Notes under the pieces: generated by a model
Seen by the model: the letters and a program-made list of their open reading frames with translations, nothing else
What the model was told of the DNA's origin: nothing
The model's database searches: none
Origin: Solitalea canadensis DSM 3403
Lineage (GTDB): Bacteria; Bacteroidota; Bacteroidia; Sphingobacteriales; Sphingobacteriaceae
NCBI RefSeq assembly: GCF_000242635.2
Contig: NC_017770.1
Span: 1,364,001-1,428,000 of the forward strand
Length of the DNA stretch: 64,000 nt
Direction: 5' to 3'
Shown here: in pieces, positions 54,955 through 64,000 of the stretch
How the letters are laid out: each line of letters begins with the position of its first letter
Position numbering within the stretch: the stretch's first letter is position 1
Made by a program: the position numbers and the translations under genes

Positions 54955-56979
54955 ATGCAAACACACACCAATAGTCTTATTCATGAGACCTCGCCTTATT
55001 TACTTCAACATGCGCATAATCCGGTAAACTGGTATCCATGGGGAGCGGAAGCCCTGCAAAAAGCTAAAGATGAAAACAAACTTATATTGGTAAGCGTAGG
55101 CTATTCGGCATGCCATTGGTGTCATGTGATGGAGCATGAATCATTTGAAGATGAGCAGGTGGCGTCAATCATGAATGAACACTTTGTTTGTATAAAAGTT
55201 GACAGAGAAGAGCGACCCGATATAGACCAGGTTTACATGAATGCCGTTCAGTTAATGACCGGCGGGGGAGGGTGGCCATTAAACTGTTTTTGTTTGCCTG
55301 ATCAACGCCCTTTTTATGGAGGTACCTATTTCAGGAAGCAAGATTGGATGCGATTGCTTAATGATCTGCAAGCGTTTTTTGTTAACAAACCCAAAGAAGC
55401 CGAGGAGTATGCCGATCGCTTGCACAAAGGAATCAAACAGTCGGATGTGGTTGGTTTTGTTGCTGAACAGAAAGAGTATTCAGTTAATACCCTAAAAGAG
55501 ATCGTAGACCCATGGACCCGTTATTTTGATTATTCTGACGGTGGATATAATCGTGCACCAAAGTTTCCATTGCCAAATAATTTTCAGTTTTTGTTAAGAT
55601 ATGCACGATTGGCAAAAGATCAGGCTTCAAATGTAATTACGCGTTTAACGCTTGATAAAATGGCCTATGGTGGTATTTATGATCAGCTAGGTGGTGGTTT
55701 TGCAAGGTATTCAGTTGATTCTGTATGGCTGGTGCCACATTTTGAAAAGATGTTGTATGATAATGGTCAGTTGGTAAGTTTATATGCTGAGGCCTATCAA
55801 TACAGTGGTTCTCTTCTGTATAAGAATGTGGTAGCGGAGACGCTTGAGTTTATCAGGCGTGAGCTTACTTCACCTGAAGGGGGCTTTTATTCAGCTTTGG
55901 ATGCGGATAGTGAAGGTGTTGAGGGCAAATTTTATTGCTGGACAAGAGACGAGTTGAAAGGCATTTTGAGTGATGATGAAGAGATTTTTAGTACTTACTA
56001 TAACGTAACGGAAGAAGGTAATTGGGAAGAAACTAATATTCTTCACCGAAAGGAAGATGATAAGGTAATTGCGAATGCGCATGGTTTATCAGAGGATGAG
56101 TTAACAGTGATAATCGATCGCTGTAAGGCAAAGTTGATGAAAGTTCGTGAACACAGGGTTCGCCCCGGACTTGACGATAAAATCCTGACCTCGTGGAATG
56201 GAATTATGCTAAAAGGCTATATTGATGCTTACAGGGTTTTTAGAGTAGATGAATATCTTCAAACAGCTTTAACCAACGCCTCGTTTTTACTTGAAAACCT
56301 GAAACAAGCCGATGGCTCGTGGAAACGTAATTATAAAAATGGTAATGCTACGATCAATGCTTTTTTGGATGATTATGTATTAGTGGCAGAAGCTTTTATA
56401 GAATTATACCAGGCTACTTTCGATGAGCAATGGCTTGCTGAGGCAAAAGCTATAGTTGATTACTGTATCGAACATTTTTATGATCAACAATCAGGAATGT
56501 TTTATTATACCTCAAATACCGATGAGCAATTAATAACCCGAAAGTTTGAGCTCATGGATTCGGTTATTCCTTCATCTAATTCAGTGCTTGCCAGAGTATT
56601 GTTAAAAATTGGTACCTATTATCAGCAGGAGAACTATCTTGAATTAACTGCGCAAATGCTAACGAATATTAGCGAGCATATTAAGAAATATGCATCATCT
56701 TATTCGAACTGGGCATTGTTAATGTTGGAGCGTGTATTTCCTTTTTATGAGGTCGCCATTACCGGAAGTGACTGGCAAATTAAAACAAAAGAACTCGATC
56801 AGTACTATATTCCTAATAAACTCGTTCTTGGAGGAGCGAATGGAACACTACCATTACTCGAAGGTAAAATGTCCACTGAAACGAAGATCTATGTGTGTGT
56901 AAACCGTACCTGCCAGTTACCGGTTACGGAAGTAATCGAAGCAGTCGGACAAATGAAAGAGGATTTTCCACTCGTTTAA
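54955..56979 (+). CDS. Thioredoxin-domain protein of the YyaL/DUF255 (spermatogenesis-associated 20-like) family
   Basis: Cytoplasmic protein of 674 residues. The N-terminal thioredoxin-like DUF255 domain starts with [20 protein letters not shown] and carries a CHWC redox-type motif (Cys53, Cys56), then [10 protein letters not shown] and [10 protein letters not shown]. The rest is an alpha/alpha-barrel resembling six-hairpin glycosidases ([40 protein letters not shown]). Exact activity is unknown; N-acylglucosamine epimerase-like fold is suggested for the family. The HD gene follows after 25 bases. Confidence 0.92.
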   Translation: MQTHTNSLIHETSPYLLQHAHNPVNWYPWGAEALQKAKDENKLILVSVGYSACHWCHVMEHESFEDEQVASIMNEHFVCIKVDREERPDIDQVYMNAVQLMTGGGGWPLNCFCLPDQRPFYGGTYFRKQDWMRLLNDLQAFFVNKPKEAEEYADRLHKGIKQSDVVGFVAEQKEYSVNTLKEIVDPWTRYFDYSDGGYNRAPKFPLPNNFQFLLRYARLAKDQASNVITRLTLDKMAYGGIYDQLGGGFARYSVDSVWLVPHFEKMLYDNGQLVSLYAEAYQYSGSLLYKNVVAETLEFIRRELTSPEGGFYSALDADSEGVEGKFYCWTRDELKGILSDDEEIFSTYYNVTEEGNWEETNILHRKEDDKVIANAHGLSEDELTVIIDRCKAKLMKVREHRVRPGLDDKILTSWNGIMLKGYIDAYRVFRVDEYLQTALTNASFLLENLKQADGSWKRNYKNGNATINAFLDDYVLVAEAFIELYQATFDEQWLAEAKAIVDYCIEHFYDQQSGMFYYTSNTDEQLITRKFELMDSVIPSSNSVLARVLLKIGTYYQQENYLELTAQMLTNISEHIKKYASSYSNWALLMLERVFPFYEVAITGSDWQIKTKELDQYYIPNKLVLGGANGTLPLLEGKMSTETKIYVCVNRTCQLPVTEVIEAVGQMKEDFPLV

Positions 56980-57004
56980 TTCAATTTAAACTGGTTTACA
57001 ATTT

Positions 57005-57607
57005 ATGCTAACACTCGATTTAGGAAGACAAACATTTGGCGATAACATTAATGTAAATAATGTTTTGAGCAGAGCAGAAGTCAATGAATTACTAAACAGT
57101 TGGGTAAAAAATGATCGTTTATTACTCCATATGAATCAAGTGGGTTACCTCATGAGGCAGTGGGCATTGGAGCAGGAAGGGTTATCTGAAGATGAAGCGT
57201 GGAAGTGGGAGATGGCTGGCTTGCTACATGATGCCGATTGGGATCAGTGGCCCGACCAACATTGTCGTTTAATTATCGAAGAGCTTGAAAAAAGAGCGGT
57301 TGATCCTGAAATTATTCATGCAATTGCTTCGCATGGGCCGTTGTACTTTGGTGTGGAACCGGTAAGCAGAATGGATAAAATGCTTTATGCATTGGATGAA
57401 CTTTCGGGTTTGGTCCACGCTTACTCATTAATGCGGCCCGAAAGATACGCAGGCATGGAGCTGAAAGGAGTAAAAAAGCGATTGAAGGAAAAGAGTTTTG
57501 CTGCAAATGTTTCAAGAGATGATATTCAGGATGCTTGTGAAAGAGCATTCCTGCAACTAGATGATCTGATCCAATTTATTATTAAACATCAGGGAAACGT
57601 TAATTAA
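57005..57607 (+). CDS. HD domain phosphohydrolase
   Basis: Soluble 200-residue HD-superfamily protein. The metal ligands appear as His42 (LLHMNQVG), the His75-Asp76 pair (GLLHDADWDQ), a later His in AIASHGP and an Asp in YALDELSGL, so the site is complete. It resembles small HDIG-type hydrolases acting on nucleotides or other phosphoesters; the substrate is unknown. It probably forms an operon with the YyaL-like gene, and its end overlaps the convergent PepSY gene by four bases. Confidence 0.88.
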   Translation: MLTLDLGRQTFGDNINVNNVLSRAEVNELLNSWVKNDRLLLHMNQVGYLMRQWALEQEGLSEDEAWKWEMAGLLHDADWDQWPDQHCRLIIEELEKRAVDPEIIHAIASHGPLYFGVEPVSRMDKMLYALDELSGLVHAYSLMRPERYAGMELKGVKKRLKEKSFAANVSRDDIQDACERAFLQLDDLIQFIIKHQGNVN

Positions 57608-58701
57608 GCGGATACACTGTAGTTAGGGCTCTTTTTAGGAGCCTTTTTCATTCTGATAGTCCACAACAAAAAGCCAGTAATAGAAAGTAGTGGAATACTT
57701 AACCCTGCAAAGCAATATAAAATCTTTATTGGCAAACCGCCATACTCACCAAAATGTAATGGTTTAATTATTTCATTGAACTTATCGCCGAATGGTTTGG
57801 TTGCAATCGAATTAAGTTTATCCATTTTTCCCGATGCTAATTCAACCTGTATCTTATTGGCATAATGAGAATATAGAAAGAAATCGCCTGGTAAACTTCC
57901 CCCAATTTGCATGGTTTTACTACCGGATGGCACTCGGATAAAATTAGGCTGATAATTAGGATATTGATCTTTTATACTGGCTAATACCTCATCTACAGTA
58001 ATGTTTATCGTTATTTCCTTTGATGCAATCTCTTTTTTAGTTTTCTTTTTTGCTGAAGGAAAAGCTATCGAATAACTAATAAGTACACCTGTAACCGCCA
58101 GAATTAAGTTTAACAATAAACTCCAGACACCGATTGTACGATGCAACGATGATGAAAGCGTTTGCTTGTTCTTTCGATTGATTCTGGACTTGAATTGTAA
58201 GACTTTTAAAATGGATTTACGGTAAATAACAAACCCTGTAATGATTGATAAGATGAATAAAATACCGGTAATAAGTACAACAACCTTACCCGTTTGTCCA
58301 GCATGAAGATTGTAATGAAGATTCAACATCCAAACAATTATCGTGTTGTTGCTATTGATTCTTTTCAGTATTTCTCCGGTAACAGGATGGGTATAGATGC
58401 CCAGTCGCTCTTTGGGTGTACGAATACTAAAACAAAGACTTTCGTTTTCTTTCGGTGTTACATTCGTTAGCCTGATTTCAGCTCCCTGGTATTCTTTTCT
58501 AAGTTTTTTGAAAGAGGTGTCGATATTTAATTGTGCAGGATTATAGTGCACTATGGGAGGCTGTAACTGGGCACGGTCAATCTCCTCTCTGAAAACCAAA
58601 ACAGAACCGCTAAGTCCAATGATCAACAAGACAAGGCCTGAAATCAGGCCTGCCAGTTGATGTATCTTAAAAATATTTTTAGTTACCGCTCTTTTCGACA
58701 T
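57604..58701 (-). CDS. PepSY-associated transmembrane protein
   Basis: Inner-membrane protein of 365 residues with four helices: the first after a basic N-terminus (IHQLAGLISGLVLLIIGLSG), then VVVLITGILFILSIITGFVI, SLLLNLILAVTGVLISYSIA and the C-terminal FAGLSIPLLSITGFLLW. Conserved His residues sit near helices (HQLAG, LHYNLHAG, LHRTIG, LHFGEYGG), as in PiuB-type proteins linked to reduction of siderophore-bound iron. It follows the TonB receptor by 42 bases on the same strand. Confidence 0.88.
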   Translation of the reverse strand: MSKRAVTKNIFKIHQLAGLISGLVLLIIGLSGSVLVFREEIDRAQLQPPIVHYNPAQLNIDTSFKKLRKEYQGAEIRLTNVTPKENESLCFSIRTPKERLGIYTHPVTGEILKRINSNNTIIVWMLNLHYNLHAGQTGKVVVLITGILFILSIITGFVIYRKSILKVLQFKSRINRKNKQTLSSSLHRTIGVWSLLLNLILAVTGVLISYSIAFPSAKKKTKKEIASKEITINITVDEVLASIKDQYPNYQPNFIRVPSGSKTMQIGGSLPGDFFLYSHYANKIQVELASGKMDKLNSIATKPFGDKFNEIIKPLHFGEYGGLPIKILYCFAGLSIPLLSITGFLLWTIRMKKAPKKSPNYSVSA

Positions 58702-58743
58702 TCTTATAAATGATTTTCGTAGCTAATCAACCCTGCTATTCAG

Positions 58744-60900
58744 TTAAAATGAATAGCTTAAAGAAAGGTTATAACGTGTTCCATTTGATTGAGTATAATA
58801 ATCATCACGACCGTAGAATTGTGCATACGGAGTATAGTAAGCCTTGTTTAACAGGTTTTCGATACCTAATGACAGTCTGAGGTCTTTGTTAACACTGTAA
58901 GAACCGTTTAAGTTGAAGATGTTATAAGCATTAACCGGACCTTCTCCTAAGTTATAAGCGCCGGTCTTAGTTTTTTCAAAACGATCACGATTTCCTGAAC
59001 GAACCCAATATAGACTTAGATCTAAAGCATTAATTGGTTTATAATTGATGTAAGCAGTTAATTTTGAAGGAGGAATACGTAATCCTGATAAATAATTATC
59101 TCTATCGTCAAATTCTTTATCATTATTAGTATCGATCTTACCTTCAGTATAAGAGTAGGAAGCTCCGGCTTTTACTTTTGAAGAAATGTAAGCATCAGCC
59201 ACCAACTCAAAACCATAAACGCGTTCTGCTGCACGTTGAGGAACAAACCATCCGTTTTCCTGTACTAAATTGGCTCCTAATTTAGAAGTACTGATATATC
59301 CAACAGCCTCAAAATTAAAAATACCAACACGGCTGTTAAATCCTGCTTCATAATTGTTAGCAATAACAGGTTTGGTATTTAATTGTTCCACTGTATTTTC
59401 TTTTGCAGCTCGCAACGTACGACCTAAGTCGTAAATAGAAAATCCTTGTGAAAAACTAACATATGGCGTAAAAAACTGATATTTTGCCAATCGTAGACCG
59501 AAATTGAAGGTAAGTGGATTGTATACCAGTTTGCCCCCTCTAACTGCAATACTAACTGCATTATTAGGTCCTGTCGCCAATGTATTATAATCCTGAATTT
59601 TTACACTAAGGTTTTCATAACGAACTCCTGCCTTAAAAACAAGATACTCGAAAAAGTAAGTTTTTACCTGTAAGTAGGGAGCTAATGAAAAAGCATTCAT
59701 GTTCGGAACCCAAACACGTCCGTCTAATAAACGTTGTGAGGTAACATCATTCAACACATCGCCACCGTAGATAATATCACCTCTGAAATTAGGAGAGAAG
59801 GCATATGGAGTTACAAAGTTTAAACGAAGTCCCTTTTTATCAGAGTTTACCTTTGACTGTCCCCCGTTGTAGAAGCTTTCTGAGTAGCCAAAAGTAGTTT
59901 CAAACTTCTGCATGTACATCGAATAGTTGAAGTCCGTATTGCCAAAAATGTTTTTCTTGGTAAATTGTAAAGCAGCATTATGGTTAAATGGAGTTCCTTC
60001 CCCATCTGTTTTACGCATACCCGGAACACCAATCGTTGGTCTTTCTCCATATTTACCTAGTTGTACAATATAATCAGACTTTTGCTCACTCCTGAAAAAG
60101 TTATACATCAGTTCAAGACGGCTTTCGTCAGAAAGATTGTAGCCAACTTTAGCAAAACCATTGAATGTATTAGTTTCACCCAAACCAAAGTCGGGACTTA
60201 TAACATTTCCTTCAGCATCTTTTAGTACACCGGTTCTTTCAAAACTAAAGTTGGTTGTATAATCAATGTTTTTACCGTTGCCAAACAAAAGCTGGTTTAA
60301 ACGATAACCGTAAGTATCTTTTGCATTTTTAAGTTGTCCGCTACCACCAATGGTAGTTCTGCCGCCAAATTTTTGTTCTGATGGTTTTCTGGTGATATAA
60401 TTGATTAAACCACCATCTGCACCGTTACCATATATTGAAGTTGCTCCTTTTACTACTTCGATTTTTTCGATTGCAGATGGATCAATAGAGCGCATTTCTC
60501 TTGATGCTGCACGTAAAGGAGTTGATTGAGGGATACCGTCGATTAACACAAGAGCATTACGCCCACGCAAAGTTTGTCCTGTACTATAGGAAGTATTAGT
60601 TGCCAAAGCTAAACCTGGAACGGTCCAGCCCATTACATTCGTTATATTAGAATTGATGGTGGCTTGAGTAGCAATTTCTTTTGCATTAAGAACAGTAATA
60701 GTAACTGGAGTTTCGCTTTTAGTTTCCTTGGTTCTTCCTGCTGATACAACAATTTCATCTAATTGACGCTCCATTTCCTTATCAACTTTTGAGCTGTCTG
60801 CTTTAGAAGTTGATTTTGCTTTAGAGGGTTTATTTTGAGCTTGTACGGCTCCGGAAAGTGTTACACAAATAGCTAAAGCGGAAAGTATATATTTAGTCAT
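58744..60900 (-). CDS. TonB-dependent receptor, siderophore/iron type
   Basis: Outer-membrane transporter of 718 residues, with a signal peptide ending AVQAQ, a plug domain (DEIVVSAGRTKETKSETPVT as TonB-box region, KIEVVKGATSIYGNGADGGL) and a barrel ending in aromatic strand NLSLSYSF. The length fits FhuA/FepA-type receptors rather than SusC. The PepSY gene downstream and the Fur-like palindrome upstream point to iron or heme uptake; the ligand is not identifiable. Confidence 0.92.
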   Translation of the reverse strand: MTKYILSALAICVTLSGAVQAQNKPSKAKSTSKADSSKVDKEMERQLDEIVVSAGRTKETKSETPVTITVLNAKEIATQATINSNITNVMGWTVPGLALATNTSYSTGQTLRGRNALVLIDGIPQSTPLRAASREMRSIDPSAIEKIEVVKGATSIYGNGADGGLINYITRKPSEQKFGGRTTIGGSGQLKNAKDTYGYRLNQLLFGNGKNIDYTTNFSFERTGVLKDAEGNVISPDFGLGETNTFNGFAKVGYNLSDESRLELMYNFFRSEQKSDYIVQLGKYGERPTIGVPGMRKTDGEGTPFNHNAALQFTKKNIFGNTDFNYSMYMQKFETTFGYSESFYNGGQSKVNSDKKGLRLNFVTPYAFSPNFRGDIIYGGDVLNDVTSQRLLDGRVWVPNMNAFSLAPYLQVKTYFFEYLVFKAGVRYENLSVKIQDYNTLATGPNNAVSIAVRGGKLVYNPLTFNFGLRLAKYQFFTPYVSFSQGFSIYDLGRTLRAAKENTVEQLNTKPVIANNYEAGFNSRVGIFNFEAVGYISTSKLGANLVQENGWFVPQRAAERVYGFELVADAYISSKVKAGASYSYTEGKIDTNNDKEFDDRDNYLSGLRIPPSKLTAYINYKPINALDLSLYWVRSGNRDRFEKTKTGAYNLGEGPVNAYNIFNLNGSYSVNKDLRLSLGIENLLNKAYYTPYAQFYGRDDYYTQSNGTRYNLSLSYSF

Positions 60901-60951
60901 TTTTATTTGGACTGATTTTAAAGTGCTGCAAAAGTATAAATATCTATTTTG

Positions 60952-60968
60952 TTTAGAATTATTTTAAA
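60952..60968 (-). promoter_or_regulatory. Probable Fur box before the TonB receptor gene
   Basis: TTTAGAATTATTTTAAA is a 17-nt palindrome with one mismatch (left TTTAGAAT, right ATTTTAAA, expected ATTCTAAA). It lies 52-68 bases upstream of the receptor start and resembles Fur-type iron boxes (A/T-rich with GAAT/ATTC core). Repression by iron is the expected effect; this is inferred. Confidence 0.5.
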
Positions 60969-61071
60969 TAATAAGTTTTCAACATTTCTGTTACAAATAA
61001 ATTGGCTGACATAACAATGGATAATTGTACAGGAATGAGTATTTTTCGTCATCAATTAATCAATTTGCCTT

Positions 61072-62709
61072 ATGTATGAGAATCAAATAGAAACAAGCAG
61101 AAACGAAGACATTAATAAACAGCTGCTTTATGAACTAAATACCCGATGGAAAAAAATAAAGGAGGGTGGCGGTCAAAAGTCAGCAGCTAAACAAAAAGAA
61201 AAGGGCAAATTGCTTGCACGCGAGCGAATTGCATATTTAATTGACCCAACTACTGAGTTTACTGAATTTGGTTCTTTTGCAGCTTACGATATGTATCAGG
61301 CTGAAGGAGGATGTCCTGCGGCTGGAGTAATTACAGGCTTGGGTTATGTGTCAGGGAAGTTGTGTGTAATTGTTGCCAATGATGCTACAGTAAAAGCTGG
61401 TGCATGGTTTCCAATGACCGCAAAAAAGAATTTACGTGCTCAGGAAATAGCCATGGAAAACCGTTTGCCTATTATTTACCTGGTAGACAGCGCAGGCGTT
61501 TATTTGCCAATGCAGGATGAAATTTTCCCTGATAAAGAACATTTCGGACGCATATTTAGAAATAATGCAATTATGTCGTCGATAGGCATTGTTCAAATTG
61601 CAGCAATTATGGGTTCTTGTGTAGCAGGGGGGGCTTATTTGCCGATTATGAGTGATGAAGCGTTAATTGTTAATGGTACAGGATCTGTTTTCTTAGCCGG
61701 TTCCTACCTGGTTAAATCTGCCATTGGTGAAGATATTGATAATGAAACATTAGGTGGAGCAACTACGCATTCTGAAATATCAGGAGTTACGGATTACAAA
61801 TGCGAGGATGACAATGACTGTTTGGATAAAATCCGTTCTATAGTGGATAAAATGGGTGATAATCCGAAAGCAGGATTTAGTCGCATTGAGGCTAAAGTAC
61901 CATCTAAGGATGAAAATGAAATCTATGGTATACTTCCCGACAGTCGTGATAAACCATTTGATATGTTGGATATTATTCATCGTTTGGTAGATAACTCTGA
62001 ATTTGATGAATATAAGGAGTTGTATGGGAAATCAATTTTATGCGGTTATGCACGTATTGATGGCTGGGCTGTAGGAATAATTGCCAATCAACGCAAAGTG
62101 GTTAAATCTAAAAAAGGAGAGATGCAGTTCGGTGGAGTAATTTACTCTGATTCAGCGGATAAGTCTACTCGTTTTATCATGAACTGTAATCAAAAGAAAA
62201 TCCCCTTGGTGTTTTTGCAAGATGTAACGGGTTTTATGGTTGGTTCACGTTCGGAACAAGGTGGTATTATTAAAGATGGGGCCAAAATGGTTAATGCAGT
62301 GGCAAATTCAGTGGTCCCTAAATTCACGGTCGTTATTGGTAATTCATACGGAGCTGGTAATTATGCGATGTGTGGCAAAGCTTATGATCCTCGTTTTATT
62401 GCGGCCTGGCCTAGTGCAAAAATTGCCGTTATGGGCGGTTCGCAGGCTGCAAAAACATTATTGCAAATTCAGGAATCTTCAATGAAGGCAAGGGGCGAAG
62501 AAATAACAGACGAGAAAGAACAGCAATTATTAAAGGAAATTACAGATCGCTATAACAGTCAAACTACTCCATATTATGCAGCAGCTCGTTTATGGGTAGA
62601 TGAGATCATTGATCCGTTATCGACTCGCAAATGGATCTCCACAGGAATTGAAGCCGCTAACCATGCTCCGATTGAGAAGCAATTTAATGTTGGGGTGTTG
62701 CAGGTGTGA
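61072..62709 (+). CDS. Acyl-CoA carboxylase beta subunit (carboxyltransferase, methylcrotonyl/propionyl-CoA type)
   Basis: Biotin-dependent carboxyltransferase of 545 residues, moving CO2 from biotin to an acyl-CoA. N-terminal half: KGKLLARERIAYLIDP and YLVDSAGVYLPMQDEIFPD; C-terminal half: LQDVTGFMVGSRSEQGGIIK, IGNSYGAGNYAMCGKAY and PSAKIAVMGGSQAAKTL. The GxY/PMQxE and 'YAMCGRAY'-like segments resemble methylcrotonyl-CoA carboxylase beta rather than propionyl-CoA carboxylase, so leucine breakdown is favoured. The biotin-carboxylase subunit is not in the window. Confidence 0.88.
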   Translation: MYENQIETSRNEDINKQLLYELNTRWKKIKEGGGQKSAAKQKEKGKLLARERIAYLIDPTTEFTEFGSFAAYDMYQAEGGCPAAGVITGLGYVSGKLCVIVANDATVKAGAWFPMTAKKNLRAQEIAMENRLPIIYLVDSAGVYLPMQDEIFPDKEHFGRIFRNNAIMSSIGIVQIAAIMGSCVAGGAYLPIMSDEALIVNGTGSVFLAGSYLVKSAIGEDIDNETLGGATTHSEISGVTDYKCEDDNDCLDKIRSIVDKMGDNPKAGFSRIEAKVPSKDENEIYGILPDSRDKPFDMLDIIHRLVDNSEFDEYKELYGKSILCGYARIDGWAVGIIANQRKVVKSKKGEMQFGGVIYSDSADKSTRFIMNCNQKKIPLVFLQDVTGFMVGSRSEQGGIIKDGAKMVNAVANSVVPKFTVVIGNSYGAGNYAMCGKAYDPRFIAAWPSAKIAVMGGSQAAKTLLQIQESSMKARGEEITDEKEQQLLKEITDRYNSQTTPYYAAARLWVDEIIDPLSTRKWISTGIEAANHAPIEKQFNVGVLQV

Positions 62710-62712
62710 TAA

Positions 62713-62950
62713 AATTACGGGAGTTATGGGTTGCGGGTTTCGAGTTACGTGTTATGAGTTACATATTTCGAGTTGCTTATAGCAAATTGTAATATATTTC
62801 AAGTTTCAAATTATTTGTGCATGTAGTTTTTAAATTCAAAATTATTCATACAAATCGAAAATTAATTAATAACATATAATCCGCAACCCATAACTCGAAA
62901 CCCGTAACTCAAAACTCGCAACCCATAACTCGAAACCCGTAACCCGCAAT
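62713..62950. repeat. GAGTTACGGGTTTC-word repeat block G
   Basis: The spacer between the carboxylase and GNAT genes has a left arm of GAGTTATGGG, TTGCGGGTTTC and GAGTTACGTG words (62713-62776) and a right arm with the same words inverted (62879-62950). The right arm contains a perfect 27-bp direct repeat (62882-62908 and 62917-62943, starting CGCAACCCATAACTCG). Arms can pair into a long imperfect hairpin around about 100 bases of AT-rich DNA. Confidence 0.8.
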
Positions 62951-62960
62951 TAAAAACCAA

Positions 62961-63524
62961 ATGAACGACCTGGAATTTCAAGAACTAACGATCAAAAACT
63001 GGTTTCAGTTTGAAAAGCTTATGGGAGAAAAGGGTGGATGCGGTGGATGTTGGTGTATGGCTTTTCGATTACCTACCAAAGAGTTTAATGAGTATAAATA
63101 CGATGGTAACAAAGCTTTGATGCATGATTTAGTAAAAGAACAGAAGCCAACTGGTTTGCTTGCTTTTTATGATGAAGAACCTATTGGATGGCTTGCACTA
63201 GCTCCACGTGAAGATTATATCAAAATTGAAAAATCAAGATCGCTTATTCGGGTAGATGACAAACCTGTTTGGTCCATATCTTGTTTCTTTGTTAGAAAAG
63301 AATATCGTAGAGAAGGAATATCCAAAGCGTTGATCAAAGGTGCTATCGATTTTGCCAGAGCGAAAAATATAAAAACTTTAGAAGCTTATCCAGCCTTGCC
63401 CTATGCAGAAAAAATGCCTGATGCTTTTCTTTGGGTGGGACTCTTGAGTAGTTTCTTAGCAAACGGCTTCCAAATTGTTAAACAAAATGGAAAAAGTCGT
63501 GCTATTGTGAGATTAGATGTTTAG
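62961..63524 (+). CDS. GNAT family N-acetyltransferase
   Basis: Cytoplasmic acetyltransferase fold, 187 residues. An N-terminal Cys-rich patch (GGCGGCWCMAF) precedes the GNAT core; WSISCFFVRKEYRREGISKA contains the acetyl-CoA-binding R-x-x-G-I loop, and EAYPALPYAEKMPDAFLWVG follows. The Cys/Trp-rich start is shared with a subset of GNAT proteins of unknown substrate. Single gene; rarA follows after 58 bases. Confidence 0.85.
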   Translation: MNDLEFQELTIKNWFQFEKLMGEKGGCGGCWCMAFRLPTKEFNEYKYDGNKALMHDLVKEQKPTGLLAFYDEEPIGWLALAPREDYIKIEKSRSLIRVDDKPVWSISCFFVRKEYRREGISKALIKGAIDFARAKNIKTLEAYPALPYAEKMPDAFLWVGLLSSFLANGFQIVKQNGKSRAIVRLDV

Positions 63525-63582
63525 ATTTGTTTCCTAAATTTATTAGCATTTTAGTATTATTGCTAAATAAATTAAAGTTGTT

Positions 63583-64000
63583 ATGATGGATACCAATTCT
63601 ATACAGCCTTTAGCGGAGCGCCTTCGACCTAAAACTTTAGATGATTATATCAGCCAGTCACATTTGGTAGGAAATGGAGGTGTGTTGCGTAAAATGATAG
63701 AAATGGATTCATTTCCATCAATGATCTTTTGGGGCCCTCCCGGAACAGGTAAAACAACCCTAGCTTTAATTATTGCCAATACAGCCAAACGCCCATTTTA
63801 TCAGTTAAGTGCAATTAACTCGGGAGTAAAAGATGTGCGCGAAGTTATTGATAAGGCATCTGCAGGAAGAGGGATATTTGCACAGCGACCAATTTTATTT
63901 ATTGATGAAATACATCGTTTTAGCAAGTCGCAGCAAGATTCACTACTTGGCGCAGTTGAAAAAGGCCTGGTTACATTGATCGGAGCAACAACTGAAAATC
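63583..64000 (+). CDS. rarA: Replication-associated recombination protein RarA/MgsA (3' end outside window)
   Basis: AAA+ ATPase linked to stalled replication forks. The first 139 codons begin MMDTNSIQPLAERLRPKTLD, with Walker A WGPPGTGKTTLA and Walker B ILFIDEIHRFSKSQQDSLL, then GLVTLIGATTEN (sensor 1) at the window edge. ATG-63586 is an alternative start one codon downstream. It is truncated by the window end, not broken. Confidence 0.93.
   Translation, partial: MMDTNSIQPLAERLRPKTLDDYISQSHLVGNGGVLRKMIEMDSFPSMIFWGPPGTGKTTLALIIANTAKRPFYQLSAINSGVKDVREVIDKASAGRGIFAQRPILFIDEIHRFSKSQQDSLLGAVEKGLVTLIGATTEN

Noticed and set aside
54381-54984. Short ORFs on both strands in the repeat array
   Set aside because: They arise from palindromic repeats and share the same peptide by symmetry.
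62600-62782. 60-codon ORF overlapping the end of the carboxylase gene
   Set aside because: Out of frame with the carboxylase and ends in word repeats.

Overview
The window looks like chromosomal DNA from a low-GC member of the Bacteroidota, most likely a Sphingobacteriia relative (Pedobacter/Solitalea-like). The evidence is a type IX secretion (T9SS) type B sorting domain, PorP/SprF and OmpA partners, SusC/SusD proteins, an ECF sigma/FecR pair, DUF4290, DUF4288 and DUF2490 proteins, LytTR signalling and Bacteroidota-type TAnnTTTG promoter boxes. The genus is inference. I saw no rRNA, tRNA, CRISPR array, prophage or insertion sequence.

Layout. 1-2 kb: clpP (5' end cut off) and clpX, with a long hairpin between them. 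2.3-8.9 kb: a T9SS trio of modular type B adhesin, PorP/SprF with a 280-residue Lys/Glu tail, and a peptidoglycan-binding OmpA protein. 9-13.4 kb: GT3-type glycogen synthase, a cystathionine beta-synthase and a broken membrane-protein gene. 13.4-18.3 kb: pta-ackA acetate module and a secreted C1B peptidase. 18.6-25.1 kb: a minus-strand run of uvrD/pcrA-type helicase, DUF4290, murA (Asp in place of the fosfomycin-target Cys), a LysE exporter and a frameshifted FMN reductase; plus an OmpA lipoprotein. 25.4-36.1 kb: M20 dipeptidase, then an ECF sigma/FecR/SusC/SusD locus ending in a GDPD-GH16 fusion, with the sigma and anti-sigma genes separated by wreckage of an aldehyde dehydrogenase gene and an AraC-type regulator gene. 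36.3-45 kb: two GH25 paralogues, a GyrI-like protein, a BamA/TamA-like protein, aldo/keto reductase, lipid kinase, phosphoesterase and DUF2490. 44.9-50.3 kb: alanine dehydrogenase and two tandem small SusC-like receptors without SusD. 50.5-54.3 kb: HdeD-like protein and a LiaF-like/DUF4288/LytS-type kinase/LytTR regulator operon. 55-64 kb: YyaL-type thioredoxin-domain protein, HD hydrolase, an iron-type TonB receptor with PepSY protein and a probable Fur box, a biotin-dependent carboxyltransferase, a GNAT protein and the start of rarA.

The most unusual structure is non-coding. At least seven intergenic sites are filled with short 'word' repeats (5-10 nt words repeated directly and as reverse complements, folding into long imperfect hairpins). 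Different sites use different vocabularies: TTAGC words (14.7 and 51.1 kb), CCATAGTCC/TTCATGG words (38, 40.5 and 53 kb), GAGTTACGGGTTTC words (62.8 kb) and a five-unit array built on CTCTCCTTAAGGAGAG (54.4-54.9 kb). At 37.9 and 40.8 kb the word arrays form an inverted-repeat bracket around the BamA-like and second GH25 genes. This is my main candidate for something undescribed.

Broken genes are frequent for a core-like region: a +1 frameshift in an FMN reductase, a nonsense or frameshifted membrane protein, a truncated aldehyde dehydrogenase and a decayed AraC domain. They could be real decay or, for those lying in homopolymers, sequencing errors.
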